A model generated the notes under the pieces. That model had not been told where the DNA came from and made no database searches. It saw nothing but the letters and a program-made list of their open reading frames with translations. Both the position numbers and the translations under genes were made by a program. Below are positions 22,437 to 31,136 of a DNA stretch of 64,000 nucleotides, piece after piece. Location of the stretch: positions 6,138,001 to 6,202,000 of the forward strand of contig NC_022663.1 in the NCBI RefSeq assembly GCF_000157895.3, read 5' to 3'. The stretch is from Mycobacterium kansasii ATCC 12478. Its GTDB lineage: Bacteria; Actinomycetota; Actinomycetes; Mycobacteriales; Mycobacteriaceae. Positions within the stretch are counted from its first letter, which is position 1. Each line of letters opens with the position of its first letter.

Positions 22437-24071
22437 GCCGACGCTGAGTCGAGCACAGTCAATATCGTCGGGCAGGTGGTGGGTGGCCACCACAACCGTC
22501 CTGTCGCCCAGAATCGGTCCGGGGCCGGGCACCAGCAAATCGCGCAACACGGCCTCGGCGTCGGTCGCGTCAAGGTGCTCGGTTGGCTCGTCCAGCAGCA
22601 CAATTCGGGCGGGGGAGAGCACCGCCCGCGCGAGCAGCAGCCGTCGGCGTTGTCCTGCTGAAAGTCCTTGCGCGCCACCGATCAACATGGTCGACAAGCC
22701 CTCGGGCAGGCCCGCTAGCCAACCGCCGAGGCCGACTTTCGCCAGGGCGGCCGTCAATTCGTCGTCGCTGCAATCGCCGCGGACGACCAGTAGGTTGTCT
22801 CGTACGGTGGTGGCGAAGACATGTGCGTCTTCGGCGAAAAAGGTGACGGCTCTTCGCAGTCCGGCTTCATCGAAGCGGCTCAGGTCGATTTCATCCAAGA
22901 GCACCCGGCCGTGTAGTGGCGGCAGCAGCCCGGCCAGCGTCATCAGCAGTGTCGTCTTGCCGGAACCGCTGGGGCCGGTTACGGCAAGCCGGGTGCCCGG
23001 TGACAAGTCGACCACTGCCCGGGCTGCCTGCGCCTGGACGTGACCGAACCACACATCGGCGGCCAGCCGGCCGGTGTTCGCGGGCCCCGCTGGTGTTGCG
23101 GCGGCCTCGGCGAGGCGGTCGGGCGGAGCCAGGTCGAGCAGCCGACGCGCCGCGATACGGGACCGGGTCAGCTGGACCGCGGCCGCCGGCAGTGCGGTCG
23201 TCGCCTCGAAGGCCGACAACGGCAACAACATCAACACGGCCAGCGTCGTCGGCGCCACCGTGGGAGCCATGCCGATCGCCGCCACCACCGCACCCAACAC
23301 GCTGATCCCGATCGCCGCGGTCGGTATCGCCTCGGCGATCGCCGCCGGCCTGGCCGCGGCGTCGAGTGCCTTACCCCAAGCACGTTGTTGCCGCTGGGAT
23401 TCGGCAATGACGTCGGTGAGGACTCCGGCGACTCGAAGCTCGGGTGCATGCTCGAATGCGACCATGGCCGACGTGTCGCGGTCGCCATGATGCCGCCGGG
23501 CCAGCGCTTCGTGTTGCACGGCGGCGCTACCGGCAAGCCAGGGCGCGACAACCCCGGCCACCAGCAGGCAGATCGCCAGGACCGCTGCGGCCGGCACCGA
23601 GATGATCGCAACGACCGTGGTCGCGGCCAGCGCCAGTAATGCGGCGACGCCGATCGGTACCACCGCACGGACCAGCATGTCGGCCACGGTGTCGACGTCG
23701 GCACCGACTCGGGCCACCACCTCGCCGCTGTGCAGCCGGACCGCCTCCGCTGCCGGCCCCACGGCCAACCGGTGGTAGATCCGGGCGCGGGCGGCACCGG
23801 CCGCGCGCAGCGCGGTGTCGTGGCTGGCCAGTCGCCCGCAATAGTGCAGAATCCCGCGCGAAATCGCGAACGTCCGCACCGCGACGACCGCGACCGACAA
23901 GTCCAGCACCGGCGGCATCTGCCAGGCACGGGTGATCAACCATGCCGAAACGCCGGCCAGGGCGAGGCCGCTGCCCAACGACAACGCCGCCAGAACAATC
24001 GCGGCCAGGACGCGCCCCAGTCGAGGACGCAGCAGCTCATAGCCGGCCCGCAGCGGATCAGACCGGGGCAT
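22425..24071 (-). CDS. cydC: ABC transporter CydC, half required for cytochrome bd assembly
   Basis: 548 aa. An N-terminal six-helix exporter domain is followed by an ATPase domain with GPSGSGKTT (Walker A), GLSAGQRRR (signature) and IVLLDEPTEHLD (Walker B). CydC and CydD form a heterodimer that exports thiols or supports haem handling in bd oxidase assembly. I chose ATG 24071 (MPRSDPLRAGYELLRP), which has GCGAGG eight bases upstream and overlaps cydD by 14 nt; a longer frame opens at 24113. Its stop lies inside the end of the opposite MprF-like gene. Confidence 0.93.
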   Translation of the reverse strand: MPRSDPLRAGYELLRPRLGRVLAAIVLAALSLGSGLALAGVSAWLITRAWQMPPVLDLSVAVVAVRTFAISRGILHYCGRLASHDTALRAAGAARARIYHRLAVGPAAEAVRLHSGEVVARVGADVDTVADMLVRAVVPIGVAALLALAATTVVAIISVPAAAVLAICLLVAGVVAPWLAGSAAVQHEALARRHHGDRDTSAMVAFEHAPELRVAGVLTDVIAESQRQQRAWGKALDAAARPAAIAEAIPTAAIGISVLGAVVAAIGMAPTVAPTTLAVLMLLPLSAFEATTALPAAAVQLTRSRIAARRLLDLAPPDRLAEAAATPAGPANTGRLAADVWFGHVQAQAARAVVDLSPGTRLAVTGPSGSGKTTLLMTLAGLLPPLHGRVLLDEIDLSRFDEAGLRRAVTFFAEDAHVFATTVRDNLLVVRGDCSDDELTAALAKVGLGGWLAGLPEGLSTMLIGGAQGLSAGQRRRLLLARAVLSPARIVLLDEPTEHLDATDAEAVLRDLLVPGPGPILGDRTVVVATHHLPDDIDCARLSVGSPA

Positions 24072-25737
24072 AGCCGACCTCGCTGCCGGCGGTGACCTCG
24101 ACGACCCGGTCACCGATGGCCACGACGGGTGCCCGGTGGCCGACGACCACCACCGTCACACCCTGGCGGGCCCGGTCGACGACGGCCCGCAACACCCGGC
24201 TCTCGGTGACCGCGTCCAGGTGCGCGGTCGGTTCGTCGAGGAGCAGCAGCGGTGCGTTAGATCCGAGGGCACGGGCCAGTCCCAGCCGCTGCCGCTGCCC
24301 CAGCGACAAGCCGACGCCGCCGCGGCCGAGCACGGTGTCCAATCCGTCCGGCAGCTCCGCCAGCACGGTGTCGAACCCTGCTGCCGTGCAAGCACTCTCG
24401 AGGTCATCCAGATCACCGAACAGGACCAGGTTGTCGCGGACCGTTCCCGGAACCAGCACCGGGCGTTGCGGCAGCCAGGACAGCTGCCGCCGCCAGTCGG
24501 CGGGGTCCAAGTCGCCGACGTCGATTCCGGCGACGGTGACCCGTCCCGACGACGGCACCGTGAGGCCGGCGATCACCTGCAGGGCGGTGCTCTTGCCCGC
24601 GCCGTTTCGCCCGGTCAGCACCGTCACCCGGCCGGGTTCGAGCACCGCGGTCAGCGCATCCGGGGATCGGCCGTCTCTGCTTGCGACGCTGAGGGTTTCG
24701 ATCCGGATCAGGGCTCCGCGGGCCGCCACCGTCCGGATGCCCGCCGTCGTGGACGCCGGTTCGCCGATGAGGGCAAAAGCCTGGGCGGCCGCGGCTCTGC
24801 CGTCCTGGGCGGCATGAAACTCCACACCGATACGCCGAAGCGGCCAGTACACGTCGGGCGCCAGCAGCAGTACCGTCAGCCCGGTGGCCAGGCTCATCTG
24901 ACCGAATACCAGGCGAAGACCGATGCTGACCGCGACCAGGGCCACGCCCAGCGTGGCCAGCAATTCGAGCACCAACGCCGACAGGAAGGCGACCCGCAGC
25001 GTGGCCATCGCCGAACGGCGGTGCGCGGCAGCGAGTTCTGCGATGCGCTGCTCCGGCCCCACTGCACGGCCCAACGCCCGCAGGGTGGGGATGCCCGCGA
25101 TCAGGTCCAACAGCCGAGCCTGCAGCGTGCCCATCGCGGCCAGTGCGGCTGTCGACCGATCGGCGGTCGCGAGCCCGATCAACACCATGAAGATCGGAAT
25201 CAGCGGCAGCGTGATCACCACGATCGCCGTCGACTTCATGTCGTAGGCCGCGATGACCGCGACGGTGGCCGGCGTCAGAATCACCGCAAGCAGCAAGGCG
25301 GGCAGGTAACCGGTGAAGTAGGGGCGCAAGCCGTCCAGTCCCCGAGTGACCAGCACCGCGGCGGCATCCCGCTGTGCCGCCACCTGCCTGGGCTGGCGCC
25401 CGGTTACCGCCGTCAGCACCTGGCCGCTGAGATCCGCGATCACCGCGCTGGCTCCCCGCTGCCCCAGACGCGCCTGCAGCCAGTGTGTCAGGGCGCGAAT
25501 TGCCCACAGCGCCAACAATATTGCCAGCGGTCCCAGCCAGCGGCCTAGGTGTCGCGTCGAGGGATCGGCCACGACCCGCGCGACGATGCCCGCCAGGACC
25601 ACCGCCGAGCCGATCGCGCAGCCGGATATCGCCACTCCGCATGCCACCGCGGCGATCAGGTAGCGGCGCAGGGCCGACGACGCCCGCCACAGCCGCGGAT
25701 CCAGCGGCGCCCGGGCCGGCCTGTCCGTCGCGCTCAG
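24058..25737 (-). CDS. cydD: ABC transporter CydD, partner of CydC
   Basis: About 559 aa if it starts at the CTG at 25737; the first conventional codon, GTG 25647, would give 529 aa. The ATPase domain has GRNGAGKST, LSLGQRQRLG and LLLLDEPTAHLD. The 30 codons before GTG 25647 encode a plausible cytoplasmic lead-in (LDPRLWRASSALRRYL) and contain no ATG, GTG or TTG, with the next in-frame stop at 25777. The CTG overlaps the cydB TGA as CTGA and has GCGAGG about eight bases before it, so I favour it. The start is the uncertain part; identity is firm. Confidence 0.85.
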   Translation of the reverse strand: MSATDRPARAPLDPRLWRASSALRRYLIAAVACGVAISGCAIGSAVVLAGIVARVVADPSTRHLGRWLGPLAILLALWAIRALTHWLQARLGQRGASAVIADLSGQVLTAVTGRQPRQVAAQRDAAAVLVTRGLDGLRPYFTGYLPALLLAVILTPATVAVIAAYDMKSTAIVVITLPLIPIFMVLIGLATADRSTAALAAMGTLQARLLDLIAGIPTLRALGRAVGPEQRIAELAAAHRRSAMATLRVAFLSALVLELLATLGVALVAVSIGLRLVFGQMSLATGLTVLLLAPDVYWPLRRIGVEFHAAQDGRAAAAQAFALIGEPASTTAGIRTVAARGALIRIETLSVASRDGRSPDALTAVLEPGRVTVLTGRNGAGKSTALQVIAGLTVPSSGRVTVAGIDVGDLDPADWRRQLSWLPQRPVLVPGTVRDNLVLFGDLDDLESACTAAGFDTVLAELPDGLDTVLGRGGVGLSLGQRQRLGLARALGSNAPLLLLDEPTAHLDAVTESRVLRAVVDRARQGVTVVVVGHRAPVVAIGDRVVEVTAGSEVGYAPV

Positions 25738-26774
25738 GACGGGCGCCTCGCCAGACCGATGGACGGAGGTATCCGCTCAGCCGATATGCGTTGCCGGAAC
25801 ACCCAATACGTCCAGGCCTGGTACACCACCGTCAGCGGCGCGAAGATGGCCGTCACCCAGGTCATGATCTTCAGGGTGTATGGCGTCGACGAGGCGTTGT
25901 AGATCGTGACGTTCCACTGCTCGTTGAGCGTCGACGGCACCAGGTTCGGGTACAGCACGCCGAACAACAACACCACCACGGCCGCGACGACCACCAGCGT
26001 GCTCAGGAACGCAAACCCGTCGGATGCGCGCCGCCATATCAGCAGCACGGCCGCGACCTGGGCGATCACCGCCAGGCCCAGCGCAGCCCAGGTCCATTGC
26101 TTGCCATACGCCAGCTGGGTCCACACTCCGAACCCCCCAACCAGCACCGTCGCCGCAAGAGCGAGCCACAGCGCGATCCGGTAGGCGCTATCGCGGATCG
26201 GCCCGGCGGTTTTCAAGGCGATGAACACCGCGCCGTATTGCAGGAACAACCCGGCGGTGGCCAGACCGCCCAGCAGTGTGTAGGCGTTGAGCACATCGCC
26301 GATGCCCAGATGTATGTGGCCATCGCCGTCGACCGGGAGTCCGTGCACCAGGATGGCGAACGCGACGCCCCACAGCACCGCGGGCAGCCAAGACCCCGCG
26401 GCGACACCGAAATCGGCCCAGGCCCGCCATTTGGTGTCGTCGACCTTGCCGCGCCATTCGATGGCCACCGCGCGCAGGATCATGCCGAACAAGATGGCCA
26501 GCAGCGGCAGGTACAACGCCGAAAATACGGTCGCGTACCACCCGGGAAACGCGGCGAACATTCCGGCGCCCGCGGTCAGCAGCCAGACCTCGTTACCGTC
26601 CCAGACCGGGCCGATGGTGTTCAGTACGGCTCGCCTTTGGATTTCGGAATCGCCCGGGGCCACCCGGGCCAGCGGCTCCATGAGCATGCCAACACCGAAG
26701 TCGAATCCCTCGAGAACCAAGAAGCCGAGGAACAGCACCCCGATGACAGCGAACCACAATTGTTGGAGTCCCAC
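25734..26774 (-). CDS. cydB: Cytochrome bd ubiquinol/menaquinol oxidase subunit II
   Basis: 346 aa, eight to nine membrane helices. It starts MGLQQLWFAVIGVLFLGFLVLEGFDFGVG, the conserved first helix with the glutamate and FDFGVG motif. It pairs with CydA in the high-affinity terminal oxidase used at low oxygen or under respiratory inhibition. It follows cydA by 29 nt on the minus strand. Confidence 0.97.
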   Translation of the reverse strand: MGLQQLWFAVIGVLFLGFLVLEGFDFGVGMLMEPLARVAPGDSEIQRRAVLNTIGPVWDGNEVWLLTAGAGMFAAFPGWYATVFSALYLPLLAILFGMILRAVAIEWRGKVDDTKWRAWADFGVAAGSWLPAVLWGVAFAILVHGLPVDGDGHIHLGIGDVLNAYTLLGGLATAGLFLQYGAVFIALKTAGPIRDSAYRIALWLALAATVLVGGFGVWTQLAYGKQWTWAALGLAVIAQVAAVLLIWRRASDGFAFLSTLVVVAAVVVLLFGVLYPNLVPSTLNEQWNVTIYNASSTPYTLKIMTWVTAIFAPLTVVYQAWTYWVFRQRISAERIPPSIGLARRPS

Positions 26775-26803
26775 CGGTCATCTCCCTCCTGGGTCAGTGG
26801 GTG

Positions 26804-28261
26804 TCAGTAAGCGAATGAGAGCGGTGCCACTTCGTCGCTGCCAGGCGCCGCCGGCGCCGCCGGTTCTGCGTCGTGCTCCTGCGGACCTTCGACGACATAG
26901 CGCTTGAGCAGCCAGAACCAGATGACCGCGAGCACCGCGTAGACGAGCGTGAACGTCACCAGTGAGGTGACGACCATGCCGAACGGGTGGTTGGAGACAG
27001 CGGTCGCGACGGTGAGTCGAACCTGCTGGTCGCCCGTCGGGTTGGGAGCCACGATCCAGGGCTGGCGGCCCATCTCGGTGAACACCCATCCGAACATGTT
27101 GGCCAGGAACGGGGCGGGAATGGTGAGCAGCGCAAACCAGGCGAACCACCGTCGTCCCGGGATTCGTCCGCCACGCGTCAGCCACAGGGCCAACAATGCG
27201 AACAGGACCGGAATCGCGAGGAACCCGATCATCGCGCGAAACGACCAGTAGGTCACGAACAGATTGGGCCGGTAATCATTCGGGCCGAATCGTTGGTTGT
27301 AGTCCTGCTGCAAATTGCGGACACCCTGCAACGTCACACCGGTGGTTTGGCCCTGGGCGAGGTACGGCAACACATAGGGCACCTCGAGGACCCGGGTGAG
27401 GCTGTCGCAATTGTTCTGCCGGCCCACCGTCAGGATGGAAAAGTCCGGGTCGGTCTGGGTGTCGCACAGCGATTCCGCGGACGCCATTTTCATCGGTTGC
27501 TGGATAAACATCAGCTTGCCCTGGTGGTCACCGGTGAAGAACAAGCCGACGGTGGCGACCAGCACAACCCAACAGCCCAGGATGGTCGCCGGGCGATACA
27601 TGGCGCGGGTGCCGGGCCCGACGGGGGCGGTTTTCGAACGCACCAGCCACCATGCGCTGACCGCGGCGACAAAGGTACCCGCGGTGAGCAATGAGCCCGC
27701 GACGGTGTGTGAAAATGCCGCTATCGCAGTGTTATTGGTGAGCAGCGCGGTAATGCTGTTCAGCTCTGCGCGTTTGGTGGCCGGGTTGTAATGCGCCCCC
27801 ACCGGGTGCTGCATGAACGAGTTCGCGGAGATGATGAAGAATGCGGAGACGTTGACCGCGATCGCGACGATCCAGATGCAGGCCAGGTGGACCAATCGGG
27901 GCAGCCTGCTCCAACCGAAGATCCACAGTCCCAGGAACGTCGATTCGAAGAAGAAGGCCATCAGGCCCTCCATCGCCAGCGGCGCGCCGAAGATGTCGCC
28001 GACGAATCTGGAGTATTCACTCCAGTTCATTCCGAACTGAAATTCCTGCACGATCCCCGTCGCCACGCCGATGGCGAAGTTGATCAGGAACAACTTCCCG
28101 AAGAACTTGGTCAGCCGATACCAGGCCGTATTGCCGGTGACCACCCACACCGTTTGCATCACGGCCAGCAGCGGGGCCAAGCCGATGGTGAGTGGCACGA
28201 AGATGAAGTGGTAGACGGTGGTGATACCGAACTGCCAGCGCGAAATATCGACGACATTCAT
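26804..28261 (-). CDS. cydA: Cytochrome bd oxidase subunit I
   Basis: 485 aa carrying haems b558, b595 and d. The N-terminus RWQFGITTVYHFIFVPLTIG contains the haem b595 histidine. MNWSEYSRFVG and the GWVFTEMGRQPW signature of the quinol loop are present. The Q-loop is short, as in Gram-positive types. The ATG has GGGAG close upstream. It heads the cydA-cydB-cydD-cydC unit. Confidence 0.97.
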   Translation of the reverse strand: MNVVDISRWQFGITTVYHFIFVPLTIGLAPLLAVMQTVWVVTGNTAWYRLTKFFGKLFLINFAIGVATGIVQEFQFGMNWSEYSRFVGDIFGAPLAMEGLMAFFFESTFLGLWIFGWSRLPRLVHLACIWIVAIAVNVSAFFIISANSFMQHPVGAHYNPATKRAELNSITALLTNNTAIAAFSHTVAGSLLTAGTFVAAVSAWWLVRSKTAPVGPGTRAMYRPATILGCWVVLVATVGLFFTGDHQGKLMFIQQPMKMASAESLCDTQTDPDFSILTVGRQNNCDSLTRVLEVPYVLPYLAQGQTTGVTLQGVRNLQQDYNQRFGPNDYRPNLFVTYWSFRAMIGFLAIPVLFALLALWLTRGGRIPGRRWFAWFALLTIPAPFLANMFGWVFTEMGRQPWIVAPNPTGDQQVRLTVATAVSNHPFGMVVTSLVTFTLVYAVLAVIWFWLLKRYVVEGPQEHDAEPAAPAAPGSDEVAPLSFAY

Positions 28262-28351
28262 CTGTCATCTCCCGGGATGCAGGCCTTACAGCGGGCTACG
28301 ACGAAGTGTAGTAGCGATGTCCGCGTTGACGCGAGTTGAGTGACGTTTGTC

Positions 28352-28392
28352 TGTGGACCTTGCGGGGACCCTGTGGGGACCTTGCGAAACCC
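28352..28392. repeat. Imperfect GGGGACC-type direct repeats upstream of cydA
   Basis: Four units of 9-11 nt (TGTGGACCT, TGCGGGGACCC, TGTGGGGACCT, TGCGAAACCC) lie in tandem in the 130-bp space between cydA and the HdeD-like gene. They sit about 90-130 bp before the cydA start. Read on the other strand the core is GGGGTCC, the same core as the trpC-leader decamers. Confidence 0.6.
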
Positions 28393-28982
28393 TATAGTCC
28401 CAGCGTTTTGGCCGCCTTACGGATGCCGAACGCCGACGCGATCTCGCAAGCGCCGATGATGACCAGCCACACACCGACGACGATGGCCAACGTGATGATC
28501 GACTCGAACGGCGCGGCCATCACCACCACGCCGGCGATCAGGCTGATCACACCGACGAAAATCTGCCATCCTCGTCCCGGCAGCGTCGGGTCGTTGATCG
28601 CGGACACGGTTGTCGCGACGCCGCGGAAGATGAACCCGATGCCGATCCAGATGGCCAGCAACAGGACCGCGTTGCCGAAATGGCGGAACGCCAGTACGGC
28701 CAGGATCAGCGAGGCCGCGCCGCTGATGAACGCCAGAATTCGGCTGCCGGCCGAAACATGCAGGCTGAACGCGAGGAAGACCTGCGCGATGCCGGTCACG
28801 ACGAGGTAGGCGCCGAACGCGACGGCGGCCACCAGGACCGATATCCCTGGCCAGACCAGGATCAGGACGCCGAGGATCAGCGACAGGAGTCCCGATAACA
28901 GCGTTGACTTCCACAGATGCGGCAACAAGCGGGGGACGGGGCCCGAGACGGGTGCGGTTTGCATGACACCAGTGTGACGCAT
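28392..28982 (-). CDS. HdeD/DUF308-type membrane protein
   Basis: 196 aa, Rv1624c-like. Six hydrophobic helices arranged as three repeats of two. Characteristic turns are LILGVLILVWPG, and FVGVISLIAGVVVMAAPF in the second half. HdeD relatives are linked to acid stress in enterobacteria, but the mycobacterial role is unknown. ATG 28982 and ATG 28964 are both possible starts; neither has a clear ribosome site. Confidence 0.82.
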   Translation of the reverse strand: MRHTGVMQTAPVSGPVPRLLPHLWKSTLLSGLLSLILGVLILVWPGISVLVAAVAFGAYLVVTGIAQVFLAFSLHVSAGSRILAFISGAASLILAVLAFRHFGNAVLLLAIWIGIGFIFRGVATTVSAINDPTLPGRGWQIFVGVISLIAGVVVMAAPFESIITLAIVVGVWLVIIGACEIASAFGIRKAAKTLGL

Positions 28983-29041
28983 GTGACGGGTTTTGGCAGC
29001 ATAGTGGTGAACCGGCGGTGCCCGCCCGGTGCGTTGAGGTG

Positions 29042-30370
29042 TCAGACGCCGGCGGTGCTCGGCTCCTCGGCAAGCGTGTCGGCCGGCTGCTCCGCCGGTT
29101 TGCGACCGAGCAGGTACCAGGTGCGCATGACGCCTTTGCCCTTGACATTGATGTGCCCGCGCTCCTGCAGCAAGAAGTCGTCCTTCAAGAGCTCGTAGAC
29201 CTCATCCGGCACTTGAATCTTGCCGACCGAATCGGTGGTCTCCATCCGCGACGCGACATTGACCGCGTCGCCCCATACGTCGTAGAAAAAGCGGCGCGAA
29301 CCCACCACGCCGGCGACCACCGGACCGGTGGCCAGGCCCACCCGCAGGGGCACCGAGCAGCCCTGTGGATCCTTCAGTCCAGCCGCGACGTCCACCATGT
29401 CGAGGGCAAAGTCTGCCAATGCCTGCACATGGTCAGGCCGCGGGCGCGGCACTCCGCTGACCACCATGTAGCAGTCGCCACTGACCTTGATTTTCTCCAG
29501 CCCGTGCTTGTCCACCAATGCGTCGAAAGCGCTGTACAGCCGGTCCAGGAATCGGACGAGTTCGGCCGGCGCGGCGCTGCTGGCCCGCTCGGTGAAGCCG
29601 ACGATGTCGGCGAACAGCACCGAGGCCTCGTCGTATTTGTCGGCGATGACGTCTCGCTCGGGATGTTTGAGCCGTTCGGCGATGCTGGCCGGCAACATGT
29701 TGGCCAGCAGGGCCTCGGACCGGTCGTATTGGGCTTCCATGATCGCTTCGGCGCGGGCGGTGTCCCACAGGGCAAACCAGACCGAGACGACCACCACCAC
29801 GCAGGCGGACACCGTGGTGATGACGAAGCCCGCCGACTGAGCCCAGCCGGGCTCCACTCCGGTATTGCGGGGCACCAGGAACTCCACCGCGATGATCAAC
29901 GCCGTGGCAAGGGCCGCCAGTCCGCTGGCCAGCACGATGTGTTCGATGCCCAGCACCAGCACCACCAGGCAGGCGCCGACGAGAAAGAAGAACTGCGCGC
30001 CCGACCCGGTGCCGATGCTCCAGCAGCTGGCGAAGACCGTCACATAGGCGGCTCCGATAAATGTCAGCGGTGCCACCAGTTCCCCGAACCGGTGCAGCAT
30101 CGGGACGATCGCGAAGACCACGGCGGCGGCGACGTTGATCCAACTCAGCGGCCACAGCCAGGCATCGGTCAGAAGTTGCATCAGCACAAAGCTCACGCTG
30201 ACCATCACGGCCAGCCAGGCGGCAATGCTGAGCAGCCGCGCCCGGCGCGCCGCGCTGCGGGCGTAGTGCTGGTCGAACTCGCGGGTTTGCTCGCGCACGA
30301 CCGTGACGCAGTCGTGGCGGGATGAGCCCTCGGATCGTTTCCGTGGGGCACCGCGTTTCTTAGCCGCCAC
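29042..30370 (-). CDS. cya: Membrane-bound class III adenylate cyclase (Rv1625c type)
   Basis: 442 aa. Six membrane helices (residues about 45-210) precede one catalytic domain (about 235-415), the half-mammalian architecture that works as a homodimer. Metal aspartates are in VLFADIVGFTERASS and KVSGDCYMVV. The adenine-specifying lysine is in LEKIKVSGD and the aspartate in FYDVWGDAVNVASRME, whose Asn and Arg stabilise the transition state, so ATP specificity is expected. GTG 30370 (MAAKKRGAPRKR) was chosen by comparison with Rv1625c; the frame open beyond it is Arg-rich noise. Confidence 0.94.
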   Translation of the reverse strand: MAAKKRGAPRKRSEGSSRHDCVTVVREQTREFDQHYARSAARRARLLSIAAWLAVMVSVSFVLMQLLTDAWLWPLSWINVAAAVVFAIVPMLHRFGELVAPLTFIGAAYVTVFASCWSIGTGSGAQFFFLVGACLVVLVLGIEHIVLASGLAALATALIIAVEFLVPRNTGVEPGWAQSAGFVITTVSACVVVVVSVWFALWDTARAEAIMEAQYDRSEALLANMLPASIAERLKHPERDVIADKYDEASVLFADIVGFTERASSAAPAELVRFLDRLYSAFDALVDKHGLEKIKVSGDCYMVVSGVPRPRPDHVQALADFALDMVDVAAGLKDPQGCSVPLRVGLATGPVVAGVVGSRRFFYDVWGDAVNVASRMETTDSVGKIQVPDEVYELLKDDFLLQERGHINVKGKGVMRTWYLLGRKPAEQPADTLAEEPSTAGV

Positions 30371-30420
30371 GATCAAGAGCCTAACCGTTGAGCTCGATAT
30401 TGTCGGCCACCTGCCAAGAC

Positions 30421-30927
30421 TCAGGACCCGTCCACGACGTCGTGGGTGAGCCAATCCGACGGACGATGTTGCGACAGTGCGCCGTTGGGCATGATGTGTT
30501 GCACCCGGTGCCCGTCGCGGACGGCCAGGTCGGCGATCATGCGCCGATGACAGCGCCACCACGTCGGTTCCCCGCACATCACCGCTACGTTGGTGGTGTC
30601 GGCATCCCGCAGCAGCCGCTGGTATGCCGCGTGGAAGCCGGGTGTTCGGGTGTGCGCCGCGTAGTTCGCGAACGCCTGGTTTTCCCACCACCGGTCGCGC
30701 TGCACCGGGTCGACGGGCGGTTTGCGCCGGCCACCGAGGTCAGGTTCGTGCCGGTAGGCGATCCCGGCGGCGCCAAGCCAATCGGGCATTGCCTGTTTGG
30801 ACACGTCGGGGTTGCGGCGCGAGCCGGGGAAACTGCGCACGTCGACCAGCAGGTTGATGTCGTGCCGGCGCAGCATGTCGGTGAGTTGCCCTGCGGTCTT
30901 GGCGCCGTGGCCAATGGTGTACAGCAT
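30421..30927 (-). CDS. DUF488 family protein
   Basis: 168 aa. It starts MLYTIGHGAKTAGQLTDMLRRH, the usual DUF488 opening. It continues with LLVDVRSFPGSRRNP and ends with MCGEPTWWRCHRRMIAD, the conserved Cys-Trp-Cys-His cluster that suggests a nucleic-acid or metal-related site. Biochemical function is unknown. The ATG is only 10 nt beyond the 3' end of the tRNA gene on the same strand. The sequence between (CTCCGGGATC) holds no clear ribosome site. The frame open further upstream runs through the tRNA and is not coding. Confidence 0.87.
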   Translation of the reverse strand: MLYTIGHGAKTAGQLTDMLRRHDINLLVDVRSFPGSRRNPDVSKQAMPDWLGAAGIAYRHEPDLGGRRKPPVDPVQRDRWWENQAFANYAAHTRTPGFHAAYQRLLRDADTTNVAVMCGEPTWWRCHRRMIADLAVRDGHRVQHIMPNGALSQHRPSDWLTHDVVDGS

Positions 30928-30937
30928 GATCCCGGAG

Positions 30938-31011
30938 TGCCCTCGGTGGGATTCGAACCCACACTGGACGGGTTTTGAGTCCGTTTCCTCTGCCAGTTGG
31001 GATACGAGGGC
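30938..31011 (-). tRNA. tRNA-Leu, anticodon CAA, with a short variable loop
   Basis: 74 nt. A perfect 7-bp acceptor stem (GCCCTCG/CGAGGGC) has discriminator A and no encoded CCA. The D-arm has 3-4 pairs and GG in the loop. The anticodon loop is CTCAAAA with anticodon CAA on a stem whose last pair is A-C. The T-arm is GTGGG TTCGAAT CCCAC. The variable loop is only five bases (CCAGT), whereas tRNA-Leu is normally a class II tRNA with a long variable arm. The 37-38 AA and discriminator A fit leucine. Confidence 0.92.
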
Positions 31012-31136
31012 TGAGGTTGTTTCCGTACGGCTTTCCACCTCAGAGCAGCCTCCAACCATAGCGGATTCATACCCTGATCCCGACTCGCCGCACCCCAAGG
31101 TTTCCCATCGCAGCCGCTCACGCCACAATGTCCGTC

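Noticed and set aside
28385..28402. Possible DosR half-site (GGGACTATAG) near cydA
   Set aside because: Only one half matches and it overlaps the stop codon of the HdeD-like gene, not a promoter.
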